Notes: generated by a model not told the origin, from the letters alone. DNA of 64,000 nt from Adiantum capillus-veneris (GCA_014529385.2 CM043971.1:60902709-60966708), one strand, 5' to 3'. Positions 23,685 to 35,520 are shown, numbered from the stretch's first letter. A program made the numbers and translations.

Positions 23685-24993
23685 ATGGATGATGAGGAGT
23701 TTCTTTCTTCTTTGTCACCGCAGCAGAGATAGTGGTACGTGGAGCGTCATCGCTCTGGCGCATCATCGCACGTTCCTACTCCATCCGCATCTCCCTATCT
23801 TTCGGAGCATTCGGCGCGCTCCGAAGCTTCGGCGTCGACGAGACGAGCTTCACACTCGTCTAGACACCGGCGCTCTAGTGGTGGCAGTGGCGGTTGTTGT
23901 GGGGATTCCGCCACCGATGCCTCCACACCGCCTCGTGTTCGAAGAGGCTCTTTACCCTCCCCTTCTTTGCCCGCCCCCACACCAGCCACAGCATCACCAT
24001 CTACGCCAGGTTTTGCACGGCTGACTGTTCCTAGAAGCTAGACACCTCTACCTACTCCGCCAGGAGCCACCCCACTCGACACTCCTCGCTTCGGGGCCCA
24101 GACGCCGGTGGAGACACCTGATGTCCGTACCCCCATCGACACGCCGCTAGAGACCCCTGCCGGGACACCCAGGTTCACGCGTCACCAGCCAGAGGGCTTG
24201 TCTTACTCCATCGACTTCAGCGGCGGCATCATCATGGATGATGATGGCAAGAAGGTGATCTTGCACATGCGTGGTCTTTGCTCTCAGCTGTTTAGACACT
24301 ACATACTAAACAAATGGAGTGAAGTACCAAGTGATTTAAAAAACAGAGTCATCAGCATACTTCATGATGAGTTTCCCGTTCCAACACGGGATCAGCGCTT
24401 CAATGAAGACCTGATGAAGATTCGAATGCGCGAATACTGCAAACACAAGCGTTCCGAAGTGCAAAAAGCAATCAAGAATGGGTGGAACAGGCCAGATTGG
24501 TTGGCCAAAGAAGATTGGAAGAATGCAAAGAAAGAAGCGCACGAGAATCCCGACAAGTGGAAGCAACAAAAGGATGCTGCCAGAGCGCGAGTAGAGGCAG
24601 GGAGCTCGCACCACTTGGGGAGCGGTGGATGGGCATCATTTGAGGCCGATTTTGTAAGTGTTTTCACATTGCTCTTTATGTTCGATAGTTTAGGGTTTAT
24701 GAGTTTTTTAATTCTAACATAATGAAATCTTTGTATGTTTTGACAGTGGTCGATGACAGGACGTGATCCCACACCGTACGAGCGCGAGTACGCAGGCAGG
24801 AAGGGCTTAAACGCCCTGATGGACATTCTCAGTTCTCGCGGCGGCATGGTTAGTATTAGGGTTTACTCTTTTTATTTTTTGTATTGTTTTATAAATGTCG
24901 TTATATGTTTATACTTACTGAAAGCTGTCTTATTGTCTTTTTTTGCAGAATCCGACAGATACGCCGCTTGGACGCGATGAGACGTCTGACTAG
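23685..24993 (+). pseudogene. CACTA A1 second gene (Transposase_24/TNPA-like)
   Basis: Three exons (23685-24653, 24747-24848, 24949-24993) match the intact gene of element A. It starts MDDEEFLSSLSPQQR, then TAG replaces CAG near 23730. A second stop (AGCTAG for AGCTAC) lies near 24039. Ser/Pro/Thr-rich low-complexity sequence precedes the conserved domain. In autonomous elements the product binds subterminal repeats and helps the transposase; here it cannot be made full length. Confidence 0.82.
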
Positions 24994-25309
24994 ACGACGT
25001 CAGTTTAGCCGTAGCTAGATAGCATTAGTTTAGGGTTTCTCATAGCTTATGTATCATGAGACGGATTTTATACGTCTTTTTGAACCATGTATATTATTAC
25101 ATTTGTCACCGCAGTTCCTTTTGCCAATCAATTCTTTATGCCTATGATGTTGTACAATTGTCATTATTACATTTGCCAATCAATTCATTTTGCCTATGAT
25201 GTGTACAATTGTCAATTTTGCAAACAATGCGTCTTGTGGGTGACTATTTTGGGTCTATTATCTACCCTTGCACTTTTTTTAAAAAGTGAATCAAGTACAA
25301 TATGGTTGA

Positions 25310-25605
25310 TGGGTGGCAGGGCATTCAATGCCCTGCCACCAAAAAAAAATTCTCTCGGGCGTCGCTATAACCGTCGCTATTTATGGCTCTGTAGCGTCGC
25401 TATAGTCTGCAGTGTAAACATCGCTATAAGCGTCGCTATGACCGTCACTATGAGCGTCTCTATATAGCGACGCTTATAGCGACACATATAGCAACGCTCT
25501 CGTAGCGACGCTCGTAGCGACGGTTTTAGCGACGCCGGGGGTTATAAAAACCCAATGTATTTCCGTCGCTAACAGCGTCACAAGAGCACACAACCTCTTG
25601 TAGTG
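25310..25605 (+). repeat. 3' subterminal repeat region and TIR of A1
   Basis: Many copies of CGTCGCTAT and its complement ATAGCGACG occur in both directions, followed by the shared CCGGGGGTTATAAAAACCCA block and the terminal CTCTTGTAGTG. Such clustered short repeats are the binding sites of the TNPA-type protein in En/Spm elements. Confidence 0.85.
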
Positions 25606-28015
25606 TTTCTAGGGCATCTGGCGTATTGTCTAAGGGACATTTGGTGCTGTTGCATAGCACGCTCAAGCATTCATCCATGCGCAGGCCAAATGCTTTCTCC
25701 AAATCATGCAGGAACACATACTCCTCCCCATCCAATAACACTGAGGAGAAGCGGCTGATTTCTACCTCTGGGATAGCCACATCCGTCAGTGGTAGTGGCA
25801 CTGGAGTGTCACCAGGGCCAACCGCAACTATGGATTTCTCAACCACTTCCTCAAGACCCCTAGGGTACTCGAGCCGGTGTGCCTTTCCTTCCGCTGAAGG
25901 GTTCATGGGGATAACCTGCTGCTCCTTAGTGTCCTTGATAAAGGACCCAACCTGAAGGTGTGGTAAGCGAAGCTCCACCAAATCAGGTTCCTCGCTCACC
26001 AAGAAGATAAATGTTGCGAGCCGAGAAAGGTACTCCACCCCCAACTTGCGCTTCTTGAGCACTGACACCCCTGGGGCTTGCTCGTCCAAGTAATGGCCTG
26101 CATCGGTTGCAATTTCTTGGAATCGTTGCAACCGCTTGGACAATGGGCGATCACCTTTGTGTATATAGCGCAAAAGATCGCAAGGCACCCAGATCCCTAC
26201 ATGTGGGGGGATAGATACAGAATATTTTATGATGTGCTCCTCCATGAACGCAAAAATATCGGAAAATGCATCCATGTGAAGGGCAACTGTGGCATCAAGG
26301 TCAGGGAGACGAGTAAAAAAGGTGTGGAGGTCCAACTTCCCTTTGTATGTGGTGTCCTCGAGGAAGAGGATGAATCGTCACAAAGGGGTGGATATGGCTG
26401 CAGATGCAGAGGCTGTGGAAGCATCCATGTCTAGCCTGGGGTGTAGATAGAGAGTGGAGGAGCTCAAGAGTTGCAAAAGTGAAAATAGTGAATGAGTTAG
26501 GTGGCCCCCCTTTTATAATGGACCCTTTTTTTAAGACATTAAAAAAAAAGACACTTTCACCAAAAAATGATTTCTCATCCCAATGCAAAACATTATATTC
26601 AAAGGCATGATTTGCCGAAGCAAATCATGTTGATTACAACGGGGATCAGTTTGAAAATTGCAAGAGTTACAAAGTTATAAGATCGATAGCATAGTTCCAT
26701 CCATCCCCGAGTCCTCCTTGACCTTCAATTTGTCTTCCATTCTCTTCCCAATCTACGGACATTCATTACAATAAGCATCCAATGATCGACAAACCATGAT
26801 GTATTGAAAACGTGGTGGAAGGATTCTCACCTTGTGACCTTGTAAACGAAATTGTGCTTGTTGAAGGGCCTCAAAACCCATAATAACCAAATGTTCTCGA
26901 ACATTACTGAGAGTCCAATGATTGTTCACTTGGACTGCCTCCAAAGCATCGTTGGGCATCTTCACTGCAATGTCAAAGCTTGCAATAGCACCGTCTACAC
27001 TCTGTAAGGGAGTCCACACTCCAAGCTTGCACATACAACGATCATAGTGAAATCGTATGTACAAGGAGGTGCGGGATGTCAAATAACGCATTCCAATACC
27101 TGAAGCTCCAACCTTATAGCAGTACCGGTCCCTGTTGTGCATGCCCTCCACAAAACCCCAGTCCTCTTCTAAAAGCCTTCCTAATTCCTCGTAATGCGCA
27201 TCTTTACATACAAGCATTGTGGTAGTCTCCACAAATCCAAACTCTTTAAAAATGTGCACAAAACAATGAATAGGCAAACACCAACTCAAGCCCACAGACC
27301 TAGAAGCTTTAGAGTATTTCAAAGAGTTTTGGACATCCATTATCATCTTTTGCTTGAAAGATGCTACCGACCACAAATCTGGTACCAGCCACTCCATACT
27401 TAATAAGGAAGTTACTTTGATGGATTCAAGCATTCCAAACGCTTGTGTAGAAGAAGGGACAATATAGGAGTGAGAATAGAAGAAAATCCTTCTTTGAACC
27501 AGTTTGGTTGGGCAAAGATGTGGGAACATTATTGCTCCAATATCCGCATGTATAGCATTGAATGTGCCGGAGAGACTATGTAGTGACTGCTCCTCCACCA
27601 ACGTGGATGGAAATATGACTATAAATGCATGACAAATCTTAAGTATGAATCCATAATAACATTACACTGTGATTTCACACCTAGCTTTGTATTCTCAAAA
27701 CATGTACTTACAATGTGTTGGAAATCGAGGTGGTTGTTGCAAATGCATGGTTGACATTGAGAAAACATGTTGCACAATGGCTACGGTCCCCTTGTCTTTG
27801 CGGTTTTTGAAGCCAAGGAGCTTTCCTTTCCAATGAAGATCCAAGTTTGCATGATTCTGCACACGATGAGGACCAATAGCAGATGGTTGCATGTATACCC
27901 AATCACCTTTGGTGAACTCTTGTGGCACCCACTCATCATCTACACCTCTAGTGTTGTGGCATGCAAGTGCTGTGACCTCATCCTTTGGCCGCCTTTGAGA
28001 AGTAGAGTTGGCCAT
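25606..28015 (-). pseudogene. Unrecognised minus-strand multi-exon gene cut by A1
   Basis: Exon-like frames are 27712-28015 (MANSTSQRRPKD, then EFTKGDWVYMQPSA and HWKGKLLGFKNRKDKG, ending at a GTAAGT donor), about 26757-27629 (long, helical and hydrophobic) and 25606-26335 (MDLHTFFTRLPDL...LDGEEYVFLHDLEKAFGL). The last frame runs straight into the A1 end at 25605, so its 3' part is displaced. Composition and lengths look like real coding sequence, but I cannot name a family. The GDWVY...GKLLGF exon might be a chromatin-type (BAH-like) or transposon module, which is only a guess. Its 5' flank shares words with that of E2, so it may belong to a related element. Confidence 0.4.
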
Positions 28016-29490
28016 GGTTGAGCAAAGAAAACTAGGAGGAGGAGAAGGACCTTGCTTGTTGCTACAACGTAGGTGGGATAAAGTGATATGAGAAGGTGGT
28101 TAACCCTTGTGGCAATGGGAGGAGAAGCTGGATAACCCTTGATTGGTGTGGCAATGGGAGGAGAAGGTGGATAACCTTTGCTTGGTGTGGTAATGGAAGG
28201 TGGTAGGGGAGGAGAGAGGAGCTTCCTTGCTGCAGCAATGGAGATGGTGTAGAGAGAGAGAGAGTGTTGGAGTAGAGGATGAGTGTGATGGTTGCAACCA
28301 AGGAGGGGTTGGAAAAGGGGTTCTAGAGAGAGAAAATCACTTTTTGCCTAAGAACTACTTTTGGGGGAGCTCTGGATAGCAAAAAAAGATTTTTCAAAAG
28401 TTTTTTAAAAAAATTAAATTTTAGGGTTTTTGGGTGCACGTTTTGACTTTTTGAGGTCAAAAAATGCTTTTTTGACCATAAAATAGTTTTAGGGGGGTTT
28501 TAAGAAGATGAAATTTGAGTTTTTAAAATTTTGAAAATTTTCAAATTTTTGAGATTTTTTCATAACCGGATCAAAAAGGAGGGAAGTTGGAGGTTCCATA
28601 TGGCCCACCCACCCCCCCACCCCCTACCCCCACCTTCTCACTAGGTAAGAGCCCATTTAATAAGTGTAAGACTACTTTGTCTCCCTACAGTTTTTAGGGC
28701 ATAGAGTGTGTCCACCACCCTCTTCTCATTGGCTGGCCTCTAATTAACCTTAATCCCAAAGGGCCCCTAGAGGGTTCATATTTTTCCTAATGAAGAGGAG
28801 GGAAACACCAAAATTTGAAGGGTGAGGGGGAGAGAATGTTAAAGCCAGAATTTGAATGTTTAGGTGCTAAATCTTGCCCAAGAATAAACGCGGTAAGCGG
28901 AGTAGCGGAAACAATGGAGGTAAATATTGCAGCAATAATTGCGATAATATTTACGATAATATTTAAAATGCAAAAAAAAACCCCTCCTCTTCTATCTTCC
29001 CTCTCCTCCAGTTGATTGGATCTTCTCTCTACAAAACGTAACAAAAGACCGCGGTAAACAATTAAAGATTTTCATAGTGAAGGTGCTATAGTAAGTCACC
29101 CAATAGATTGTCAATCTTCTCCATTGCGCATGGAATCACTAGACTAAAAGGAAGTAGTCCACGGAAACTGACTCCCGAGTTGTCTCCATATCTCGCTTTG
29201 AAAGGAGAGCACCTAAGCCATGTATAGCTACCATAGCTATCTAGCCCCTAACAACGATCTTAGCGATGCTTTTATGCATTTAGTTGAGAGATCATGGGAT
29301 GGATGATCATGGTTTGCTTATGCAACGTCCGCTATTTTTTTCAGCATCACAAGAACAAAAGACATCTTGTAGTGTTATCATCGTTTTGAATATTGAAGAA
29401 GAAGAAGCAACTTTTAGCCTCCACCTGGATTGTGTGCTCTTTGGGTTGTGTGCATGTGTCCTTGCAGGAGCTCACACCCCTCCTTTGTGT
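28016..29490. other. Spacer: leader and T-rich DNA, no gene
   Basis: 28020-28330 contains GA-rich imperfect repeats (AACCCTTG...GGCAATGGGAGGAGAAG units near 28100-28200) that look like the leader of the minus-strand gene. 28370-28560 is T/A-rich. 28560-28800 has C-rich runs and the flank shared with E2. 28840-29060 has a GCGGTAA-rich segment. No coding or RNA feature is supportable. Confidence 0.55.
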
Positions 29491-29492
29491 GA

Positions 29493-29579
29493 GTATGTGT
29501 GTGTGTGCGTGCGCGCGCATGTGTGTGTGTGCGTGTATGTATGTGTGCGTGTGCGTGCGCGCGTGTGTGTGTGTGTGTG

Positions 29580-29663
<84 letters not shown>
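29493..29663. repeat. (GT)n then (GA)n compound microsatellite
   Basis: An alternating GT/GC tract about 120 bp long passes directly into a GA run of about 47 bp. Open frames here are artefacts. Confidence 0.95.
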
Positions 29664-29666
<3 letters not shown>

Positions 29667-29699
29667 CGTCTGACAAGTGGATGCATCTATAGCTTAAGG

Positions 29700-30147
29700 A
29701 TATGCAAATTCTCTTAGGCTTACCATTCAATAAATGGCTGTAAAGCTCCCTTTCCTCCAAATAATCCTGGTTATCCCAAAATATACCTTAATTGAAAAAT
29801 AAAATCTACACAAGAAAGAAAAATTCTAGTCCTAGGAAGAGGTTGTAAACACAGTTTCGTCCTGTGTTTATGAACCAAGGACAAAAATAGTGACAAATTG
29901 CTAACCTAAGTTAGAATCATTCAAGATTATGTAAGCAGAACAACCAAGTATTAACCGATTCTCTGTAGACAGATGAAGGCCATAAAGATTTAGAATTAGT
30001 CATAAATCATGTGTAATTTGTACTAGAATACAATCTAGCTTTAATCAAAGAAGTAAACTAGTACAAAAGGACCATAGGCATGAGAGAGTCGCAACCATAG
30101 TAAGTTATTTCTATGCTTGCTTGTGCTTAATAAGCTAATTTACAAAA
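29700..30147. other. Anonymous AT-rich spacer
   Basis: No open frame longer than a few dozen codons, no repeat and no motif seen. Confidence 0.6.
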
Positions 30148-30370
30148 TTATATGTAAACTTTTACCCACTAAGTCAAGAGCTGTAGCTAATGAAGTTGGG
30201 ATCTCAACTCTCTTGGCCACGTGTCGAGTTCAAATCCTAGCAGCGTTCCTCTTCAAATAAAATCTACTTCCTTGACTTTTTGAAAAAGTAGATGAGGTGG
30301 ATGGCTTTACTATTCAGATAAAATCTGAGTAGATGAGCTGGATGGCTTTACTCTTCAAATAAAATCTACG
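30148..30370 (+). repeat. SINE-like segment with short tandem repeats
   Basis: TAGCTAATGAAGTTGG resembles a Pol III A box with an insertion, and GAGTTCAAATCC about 50 bp later fits a B box (GWTCRANNC). Imperfect repeats of TTCAAATAAAATCTAC and AGATGAGNTGGATGGC follow (30251-30370). This is the layout of a tRNA-derived SINE head and body. No target duplication or poly-A tail was identified. Confidence 0.35.
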
Positions 30371-30555
30371 CCCTTAACTTTAAACTTGTAGGCGGTGTGA
30401 CTCACCGAGCATTGAAGACCATATCTGCCCGCCGTTGATCCCACCGCTGGAAGACCCCGTGACGTTCAGTTTCATGGCTCACTGTCTGCCTCAGTCGACC
30501 GGCTACTGGTGCAGATGACCCTCGTCGAGATGATGACAAGCACCCCCAGGCTTGC

Positions 30556-30667
30556 CCTTACATGCAGATTAACCGGCTGCAGTACCCCCACAGGCAAGCT
30601 TGCCCCTACGTGCAGATTAACCGGCGTGTAGATGTAGGTTAACCGCCTGCACCCGGTTAATTGCAGA
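30556..30667. repeat. GGTTAATCTGCA-type short repeats
   Basis: The words TGCAGATTAACCGG, CAGGCAAGCTTGCC and close variants recur several times just 3' of the minus-strand ORF. No function is apparent. Confidence 0.5.
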
Positions 30668-31267
30668 TTAATCGACTGCCAAACATGCGCTGTATGATCT
30701 AACACGAGAGGGGTCGTCACGGATCATGTGGGCTTTTGATTCTCTCTCTCTACACCTGGATAGCACAGGCGTGATTGACTTGCTGCTTCGCTTACTCGAC
30801 AAATCTAAGGTTGCTGCAGTCGAGCTTTCATAGCTGGATTTATCGCCATTATTGATGAAGCTTGCCAAGCTCACGTAATTGGAGCTTGTTCGCGTAATCA
30901 ATAATTTGTTGATACGTTTTGATGAAGTCGACGACGATGATGGGTTGCAGGTGGCGGGCTTTATAGAGAGAGAAGATGGGTAATTGGATGGTAATCGAGC
31001 GGGAGAAAGCGGCGATAGTGCGTGATTGACTGATGATTTGGAGAGAGAAGGTGGTGTTAGTGGGCGATTGACTAATGGTTTACTAGAGAGAGGTGGTGAT
31101 ATAGGAGCTAAATCAGAGCTTGTTAATCTGGGGCTGACCACGCAATCATAGTGCCATGGGTTGTCAAGAAGATCATCCACAGAGAGAAGCTCTGCAGCGC
31201 CCTGCTGATCCCAAGAGGAGGCTTTCTTAGAAGTGGTGAGAACCGGTAGGAGCGGACTTCCATACAT
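30668..31267 (-). CDS. Hypothetical protein with upstream promoter elements (199 aa)
   Basis: The frame begins MYGSPLLPVLTTSKK, continues with ELLSVDDLLDNPWHYD, and is then Ser/Pro/Leu-rich and low in order to the stop at 30668. SVDDLLD is a phrase found near the start of some plant transcription factors such as GATA types, but there is no zinc finger here, so I do not assign it. Upstream on the minus strand are a GA-rich leader (31309-31390) and a TATA box (31532-31539), as expected of a real plant gene. It is one of few non-transposon candidates in the window. A downstream exon may exist but was not found. Confidence 0.4.
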   Translation of the reverse strand: MYGSPLLPVLTTSKKASSWDQQGAAELLSVDDLLDNPWHYDCVVSPRLTSSDLAPISPPLSSKPLVNRPLTPPSLSKSSVNHALSPLSPARLPSNYPSSLSIKPATCNPSSSSTSSKRINKLLITRTSSNYVSLASFINNGDKSSYESSTAATLDLSSKRSSKSITPVLSRCRERESKAHMIRDDPSRVRSYSACLAVD

Positions 31268-31304
31268 GGCTAGAGCTCACAGTACACACACAGAAGAGGA
31301 ATCA

Positions 31305-31349
<45 letters not shown>

Positions 31350-31531
31350 ACACACACAGAAGAGGAATCAGCTCTCTCTCTCTCTCTCTCCCCACACAGA
31401 CAACTAGTATACACTTTGATTCAAGAGAAGGATGCCTCTGATGAATACGATCTTGCTACGAGGAGCTTGAGGAGCTTATTCATAGGCATATATAAAGTGA
31501 TGGCCCACCGGCCCCACCCTCTCTTTCTCTT

Positions 31532-31539
31532 TTATAGGT
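31532..31539 (-). promoter_or_regulatory. Putative TATA box
   Basis: On the minus strand the sequence reads CCTATAAAAG, about 265 bp upstream of the ATG at 31267, with a GA-rich leader between. The position would place transcription start near 31505. Confidence 0.4.
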
Positions 31540-31559
31540 GCTAATGTAAAAGGGGTATC

Positions 31560-32292
31560 TTGTGATTCCAACCATATCTCAATCCTCCCAACGCTTTTAA
31601 TATATAATAGAAAATCTCTTATCACTTAAGAGAACTTTTAAGGCATTAGAATCTACATAACTTTCATATATAATTTTCTTCAATTAAAGCTAACCATGAC
31701 GATACTTATCACACAGTTTCATCACAACACTTCTTTTCACCATTGTGAGGAAGGCCATGCAAATGCAAAAAGGGACCTCTATTTATTAATTAATTAGAGG
31801 GCTAGATGCACATAAGGAAAAAAGATAGTCTAAAAACCTCAAAATCTCTAAGATATGATCCTCACTTTGGAACATGTGGCCAAAACATCCCAAAAGTAGA
31901 GCCACAAAAGGGTGTATCCATGAATAGTTGGGACAGTTTCTAGGGGGTTGTGAATATAATATCAACAATTGTGGTGGCTAGTAAGGCCCATTTGATGTAG
32001 GTGTAGTGCTTTGACATGATTTTGCTAACATAGAAGCTCGTAGTTAAAATTCCCACTCCTCATTATTGTAGGATAATGGTACTTTCAGTTGTCTGCCCTT
32101 AAGAGAGAGTTTCAAAAGACCTAAATGTCTCAATCATGTATTATGTTGTACGTTCTCATCCAAGGAAATCTTAATATCATGTCTTCATTCATATGTTTAT
32201 CAGAAATGCAATAAAAGTGTGCATGCAGGAAAATCCATGAACTAAAAGGTTGAGGTTAATCATACCTAAAGTTGGAGTGAATTTCTTGTGAT
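31560..32292. other. Left flank of CACTA element C, with a repeat found again at 57285
   Basis: No gene is seen. Bases 31934-32066 (from GTTTCTAGGGGGTTGTGA to CCCACTCCTCATT) are repeated with about 90 percent identity by eye at 57285-57420. This is an unnamed dispersed repeat. Confidence 0.6.
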
Positions 32293-32560
32293 CACTACAA
32301 CAGGTTATGTCCACTTGTGACGCTTTTAGCGACAGAGATACATTGGGTTTTTATACTCCCCTGCGTCGATAAGACCGGGAACGTTGTCATAACTATTGCT
32401 ATATAGCGTCGCTATATAGCGACGGTTGCAATCCTTCTGTAGCAACGCTTATAGCGACGTTGCAGAACCTTATATAGAGATGCTTATAGTCGTGACATCC
32501 GAGAGTAAAAAATTTTGGGTGACAGGGCATTCAAGGCATTGAATGCCCTGCTACCCATCA
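32293..32560 (-). repeat. 3' TIR and subterminal repeats of C
   Basis: CACTACAACAGGTTATGTCC is followed by scattered, decayed GCGTCGCTAT/ATAGCGACG words, then GGCATTCAA...GAATGCCCTG shared with the other family members. Confidence 0.8.
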
Positions 32561-32957
32561 ACCATATTGAATGTTTCCAGAATAAAGTATACCTAAATGA
32601 ATCCAAGATAAGCACAAATTCACCTTTGAAAGAAAGTGCAAGGTATAGACTAAAAGTAGTCACCCACAACACAATATAGCCATTAACTCCATCATGCATA
32701 GTATTGTTTGCAAAATAAAGATACAAAACTGACAAAAGTAATTGGACAAAAGTAAATCAATGACAATTATACATATCATAGGCAAAATCACTTGATTGTT
32801 ACGCTTTGCAAATGTAATAGTTACAACGCAATTGTCATTATTGAGAAAATACATGGTTTTCCAATAGTTACAAAAAGACGTATACACGTCATCTCATTAT
32901 ACATGCTATGACAAAAGAAAACTAATGTTATCTGGCTACGGCTAGACTGATGTTGTC

Positions 32958-33812
32958 TAATCAAACGTCTCATCGCGTTCAAGCGGCGTATCTGTCGGAT
33001 TCTGCAGAAAAAACAATAAAACTTTCTGTAAGTATAAACATATAATTACAAAACAATCTATTTTCTTAGCTTATTATTAAATTACAACAAACGTAAAAGA
33101 GTAAAGTGAAATATAACGATGCTACCGTGAGAACTCAAAATCTCTATCAGGTGTTTAAGTCCTTTCTGCCTGCATACTCACGCTCGTACGGTGTGGGGTT
33201 ACATCCTGTCAAAACATACAAAGAATCTATTATGTTAGAAGTTAAAAGTACAAATAGACGTAACTACCAAATAAAGAGCAATACAAAAACACTTACAAAA
33301 TCGGTCTCAAATGATGCCCACCTGCCGCTCCCCAAGTGGTGCGAACTCCCTGTCTCTACTCGCACTTTGGCTACCTCCTTTTGTTGCTTCCACTTGTCAG
33401 GATTCTAGCACGCTGCTCGCTTCACATTCTTTCAATCTTCTTTGGCCAGCTAATCTCATCTGTTCCACCCATGCTTTATTGCTTTTTGTACTTCAGAACG
33501 CTTGTGCTGGCGTTATTCGCGTATTCGAACCTTCATTAGGTCTTCATTGAAGCACTCATCCCGACTTGACACGGGAAACTCGTCATGCAGCATGCTGATG
33601 ACTATGTCTTTTAATTCATTTGGCACTTCACTCCAGGTGTTTAGTATGTAGTGTCGTAACACCTGAGAGCAAAGACCACGCATGCGCGAGATCACCTTCT
33701 TGTCTTCATCATCCAAGATGATGCCGCCGCTGATGTGGACTGAGTACGGCAAGCCCTCTTGCCTGTGACACGTGAACGTGGGTGTCTCGACAAGGGTCTC
33801 TAGCGGCATATC
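32958..33812 (-). pseudogene. C second gene (Transposase_24-like), 3' half
   Basis: Decayed exon 3, exon 2 (about 33120-33220) and most of exon 1 (33300-33812) match the intact gene of A. They include RMRGLCSQVLRHYILNTWSEVP and the EFPVSSRDECFNEDLMKVRIRE region. The gene is interrupted at the LTR-element insertion and resumes at 44305. Frame changes and stops are present. Confidence 0.8.
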
Positions 33813-33954
33813 TGTTGAGAGAGAAGGAGAGAACACAGAAGTAGAACCCCAAAGTGTGTAGAATACACACATGAGATGATGTATATATAGAGGGGACCTG
33901 GGTGCCATATATAGAGAAGCCATATATTGAGTAGCTTCACATATAAGCTCAACA
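33813..33954 (-). repeat. 3' LTR
   Basis: 142 bp, identical to the 5' LTR except one base. Inside it on the minus strand CTCTATATATGG and CCCTCTATATATAC are TATA-like words. Confidence 0.95.
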
Positions 33955-33966
33955 CCCCCGCTCAAA
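33955..33966 (-). promoter_or_regulatory. Polypurine tract
   Basis: On the minus strand TTTGAGCGGGGG directly precedes the 3' LTR. Confidence 0.75.
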
Positions 33967-34645
33967 TAAGGGTCCCTAACTGTGGATGAAAAAACCCTTG
34001 GGGGATCAAGGGAAAAACCCACAGCTCTATATACACCCACCGTTATATTATAAAAATCATTGAATATACAAATGTTTACGAGGAGCTACATCACTCCTTT
34101 TACAATGAATGTTTTATGAGGAGTTACATTACTCCTATCAAATACAATAATGAATACAAAGGTTCAATAAAGAGGTGTAAAAGCTATCGATTAGCTTGTA
34201 ATCAAAAGTGTCTCCGTGAATCTGCTGTGTAGCTTGTCATCAATATCGCATCATCAAACATGTCTTCATGTTGTCATCAATATGGTATCACCAAACATAT
34301 CTTCATAAATCTTTTATTGTCACCAAGTTTGTCTTCATAAAATCAATTCTTTGATCAATCCTACATAGATCATAGACTCCAAAAAAAAACATGTCATGAA
34401 AATTATTAGCATCGTTAATGAAATAATTACGTTCACAATGCCATAAGAGATGGTTCGCGATGCCACTCTTTTGACAACATATATATGCACGACAACATAT
34501 GGTACATAAAGTATAAACGTAAAAGTACAAAATGTGTGATTACGTGATACAAATGATATGTGTATATACTACATAAAACAACATTTATCAATGTAGTGAT
34601 CAATGAATACCATCAAAGTACACTACAAGAGGCTCTTCACATTAG

Positions 34646-34800
34646 CGACGCTCACACAGCGACGCTCAAAAAAAAAATTCCCGGCGTCGCTATGAGCGTC
34701 GCTATAAGCGTCGCTATGAGCGTCGCAAATTTCTTTGTAAATTTGCGACGCTCATAGCGACGCTTATAGCGACGCTCATAGCGACGCCAGCTGGGGTAAA
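34646..34800. repeat. 5' subterminal array with 50-bp perfect palindrome
   Basis: The arms 34683-34732 and 34739-34788 are exact reverse complements with a 6-nt loop CTTTGT. They are built from GCGTCGCTATGA/GCGTCGCTATAA words. A second palindrome, AAAAACTCAGATCT and its complement, follows at about 34822-34850. Confidence 0.95.
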
Positions 34801-34885
34801 AAAAATAACCGAGCGCGCCCAAAAACTCAGATCTCAGATCTGAGTTTTTCGGCGCCCTCAAGCAAAGAGCAGGTAACGCTCTCCC

Positions 34886-34895
<10 letters not shown>

Positions 34896-34928
<33 letters not shown>

Positions 34929-35085
34929 CTTTTACACACACACACACACACACACACGCACGAGGAGAAGAAGGAGAGACAGGTATGCTCCTTCCCTCTC
35001 CTCATTCTCATGTTCCCTTCCTTTCTTTCTCTCTCCCTCGCTCTCTCTCTCACACACACACACATACACACACACATATAGTGTT

Positions 35086-35131
<46 letters not shown>

Positions 35132-35350
35132 CAAAAACGCACACACATACATAAACAAAGAATGCACACACACATTGAGAGAGAAAAAGAGAGAGAGAGC
35201 ATGCATAAACAAAAAACGCACGCATTGAGAGAGGAAAAGAGAGAGAGAACATGCATAAACAAAAAACGCACACATTGAGAGAGGAAAAGAGAAAGAAAAC
35301 ATGCATACGATCCAAAAAAACGCACACACATTGAAAGAGAAAGAAAGAGA
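34896..35350. repeat. Microsatellites and GA/CA-rich tandem units of A leader
   Basis: CT, CA and GA runs are followed by about four imperfect 55-60-bp units containing GCATGCATAAACAAAAAACG and GAGAGAGAAAAGAGA. Open frames here are low-complexity artefacts. Confidence 0.85.
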
Positions 35351-35420
35351 AACTAAGGGAGCGTCGTAGGAAACTAATTAAAATTAAAAGACCTAAAGAT
35401 CTAACCGACAAGGAGTTGAA

Positions 35421-35520
35421 CTGAAGACCTATTATTCAAGAGAGAAATGGCATAATCAATCTATCATACTTGGCATGGGTGATAGAAAGGTTATACCATT
35501 TATCTCTTTTTATTGGCACA
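35421..35520 (-). repeat. tRNA-like (A/B-box) segment of the CACTA leader
   Basis: On the minus strand it reads TATGATAGATTGATTATGCC then about 30 nt later AGTTCAACTCC, matching Pol III A- and B-box spacing. Copies lie in B (about 51206-51310 and 51411-51520) and E (about 62895-63005). It may be a fossil SINE or tRNA pseudogene absorbed by the family. No convincing cloverleaf was drawn. Confidence 0.3.

Larger units (their letters stand above)
18650..25605 (+). mobile_element. CACTA element A1 (5' end missing)
   Basis: The right end is CTCTTGTAGTG at 25595-25605, preceded by subterminal GCGTCGCTAT-type repeats from about 25360. It contains a transposase gene and a second gene in the order seen in element A (34621-42349), to which it is nearly identical over most of its length. 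No CACTA terminus was found on the left. Similarity to A fades at about 18650 inside a HIPP gene fragment, so the 5' end is deleted or lies beyond recognition. The right flank TTT cannot be checked as a target duplication. Confidence 0.85.
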
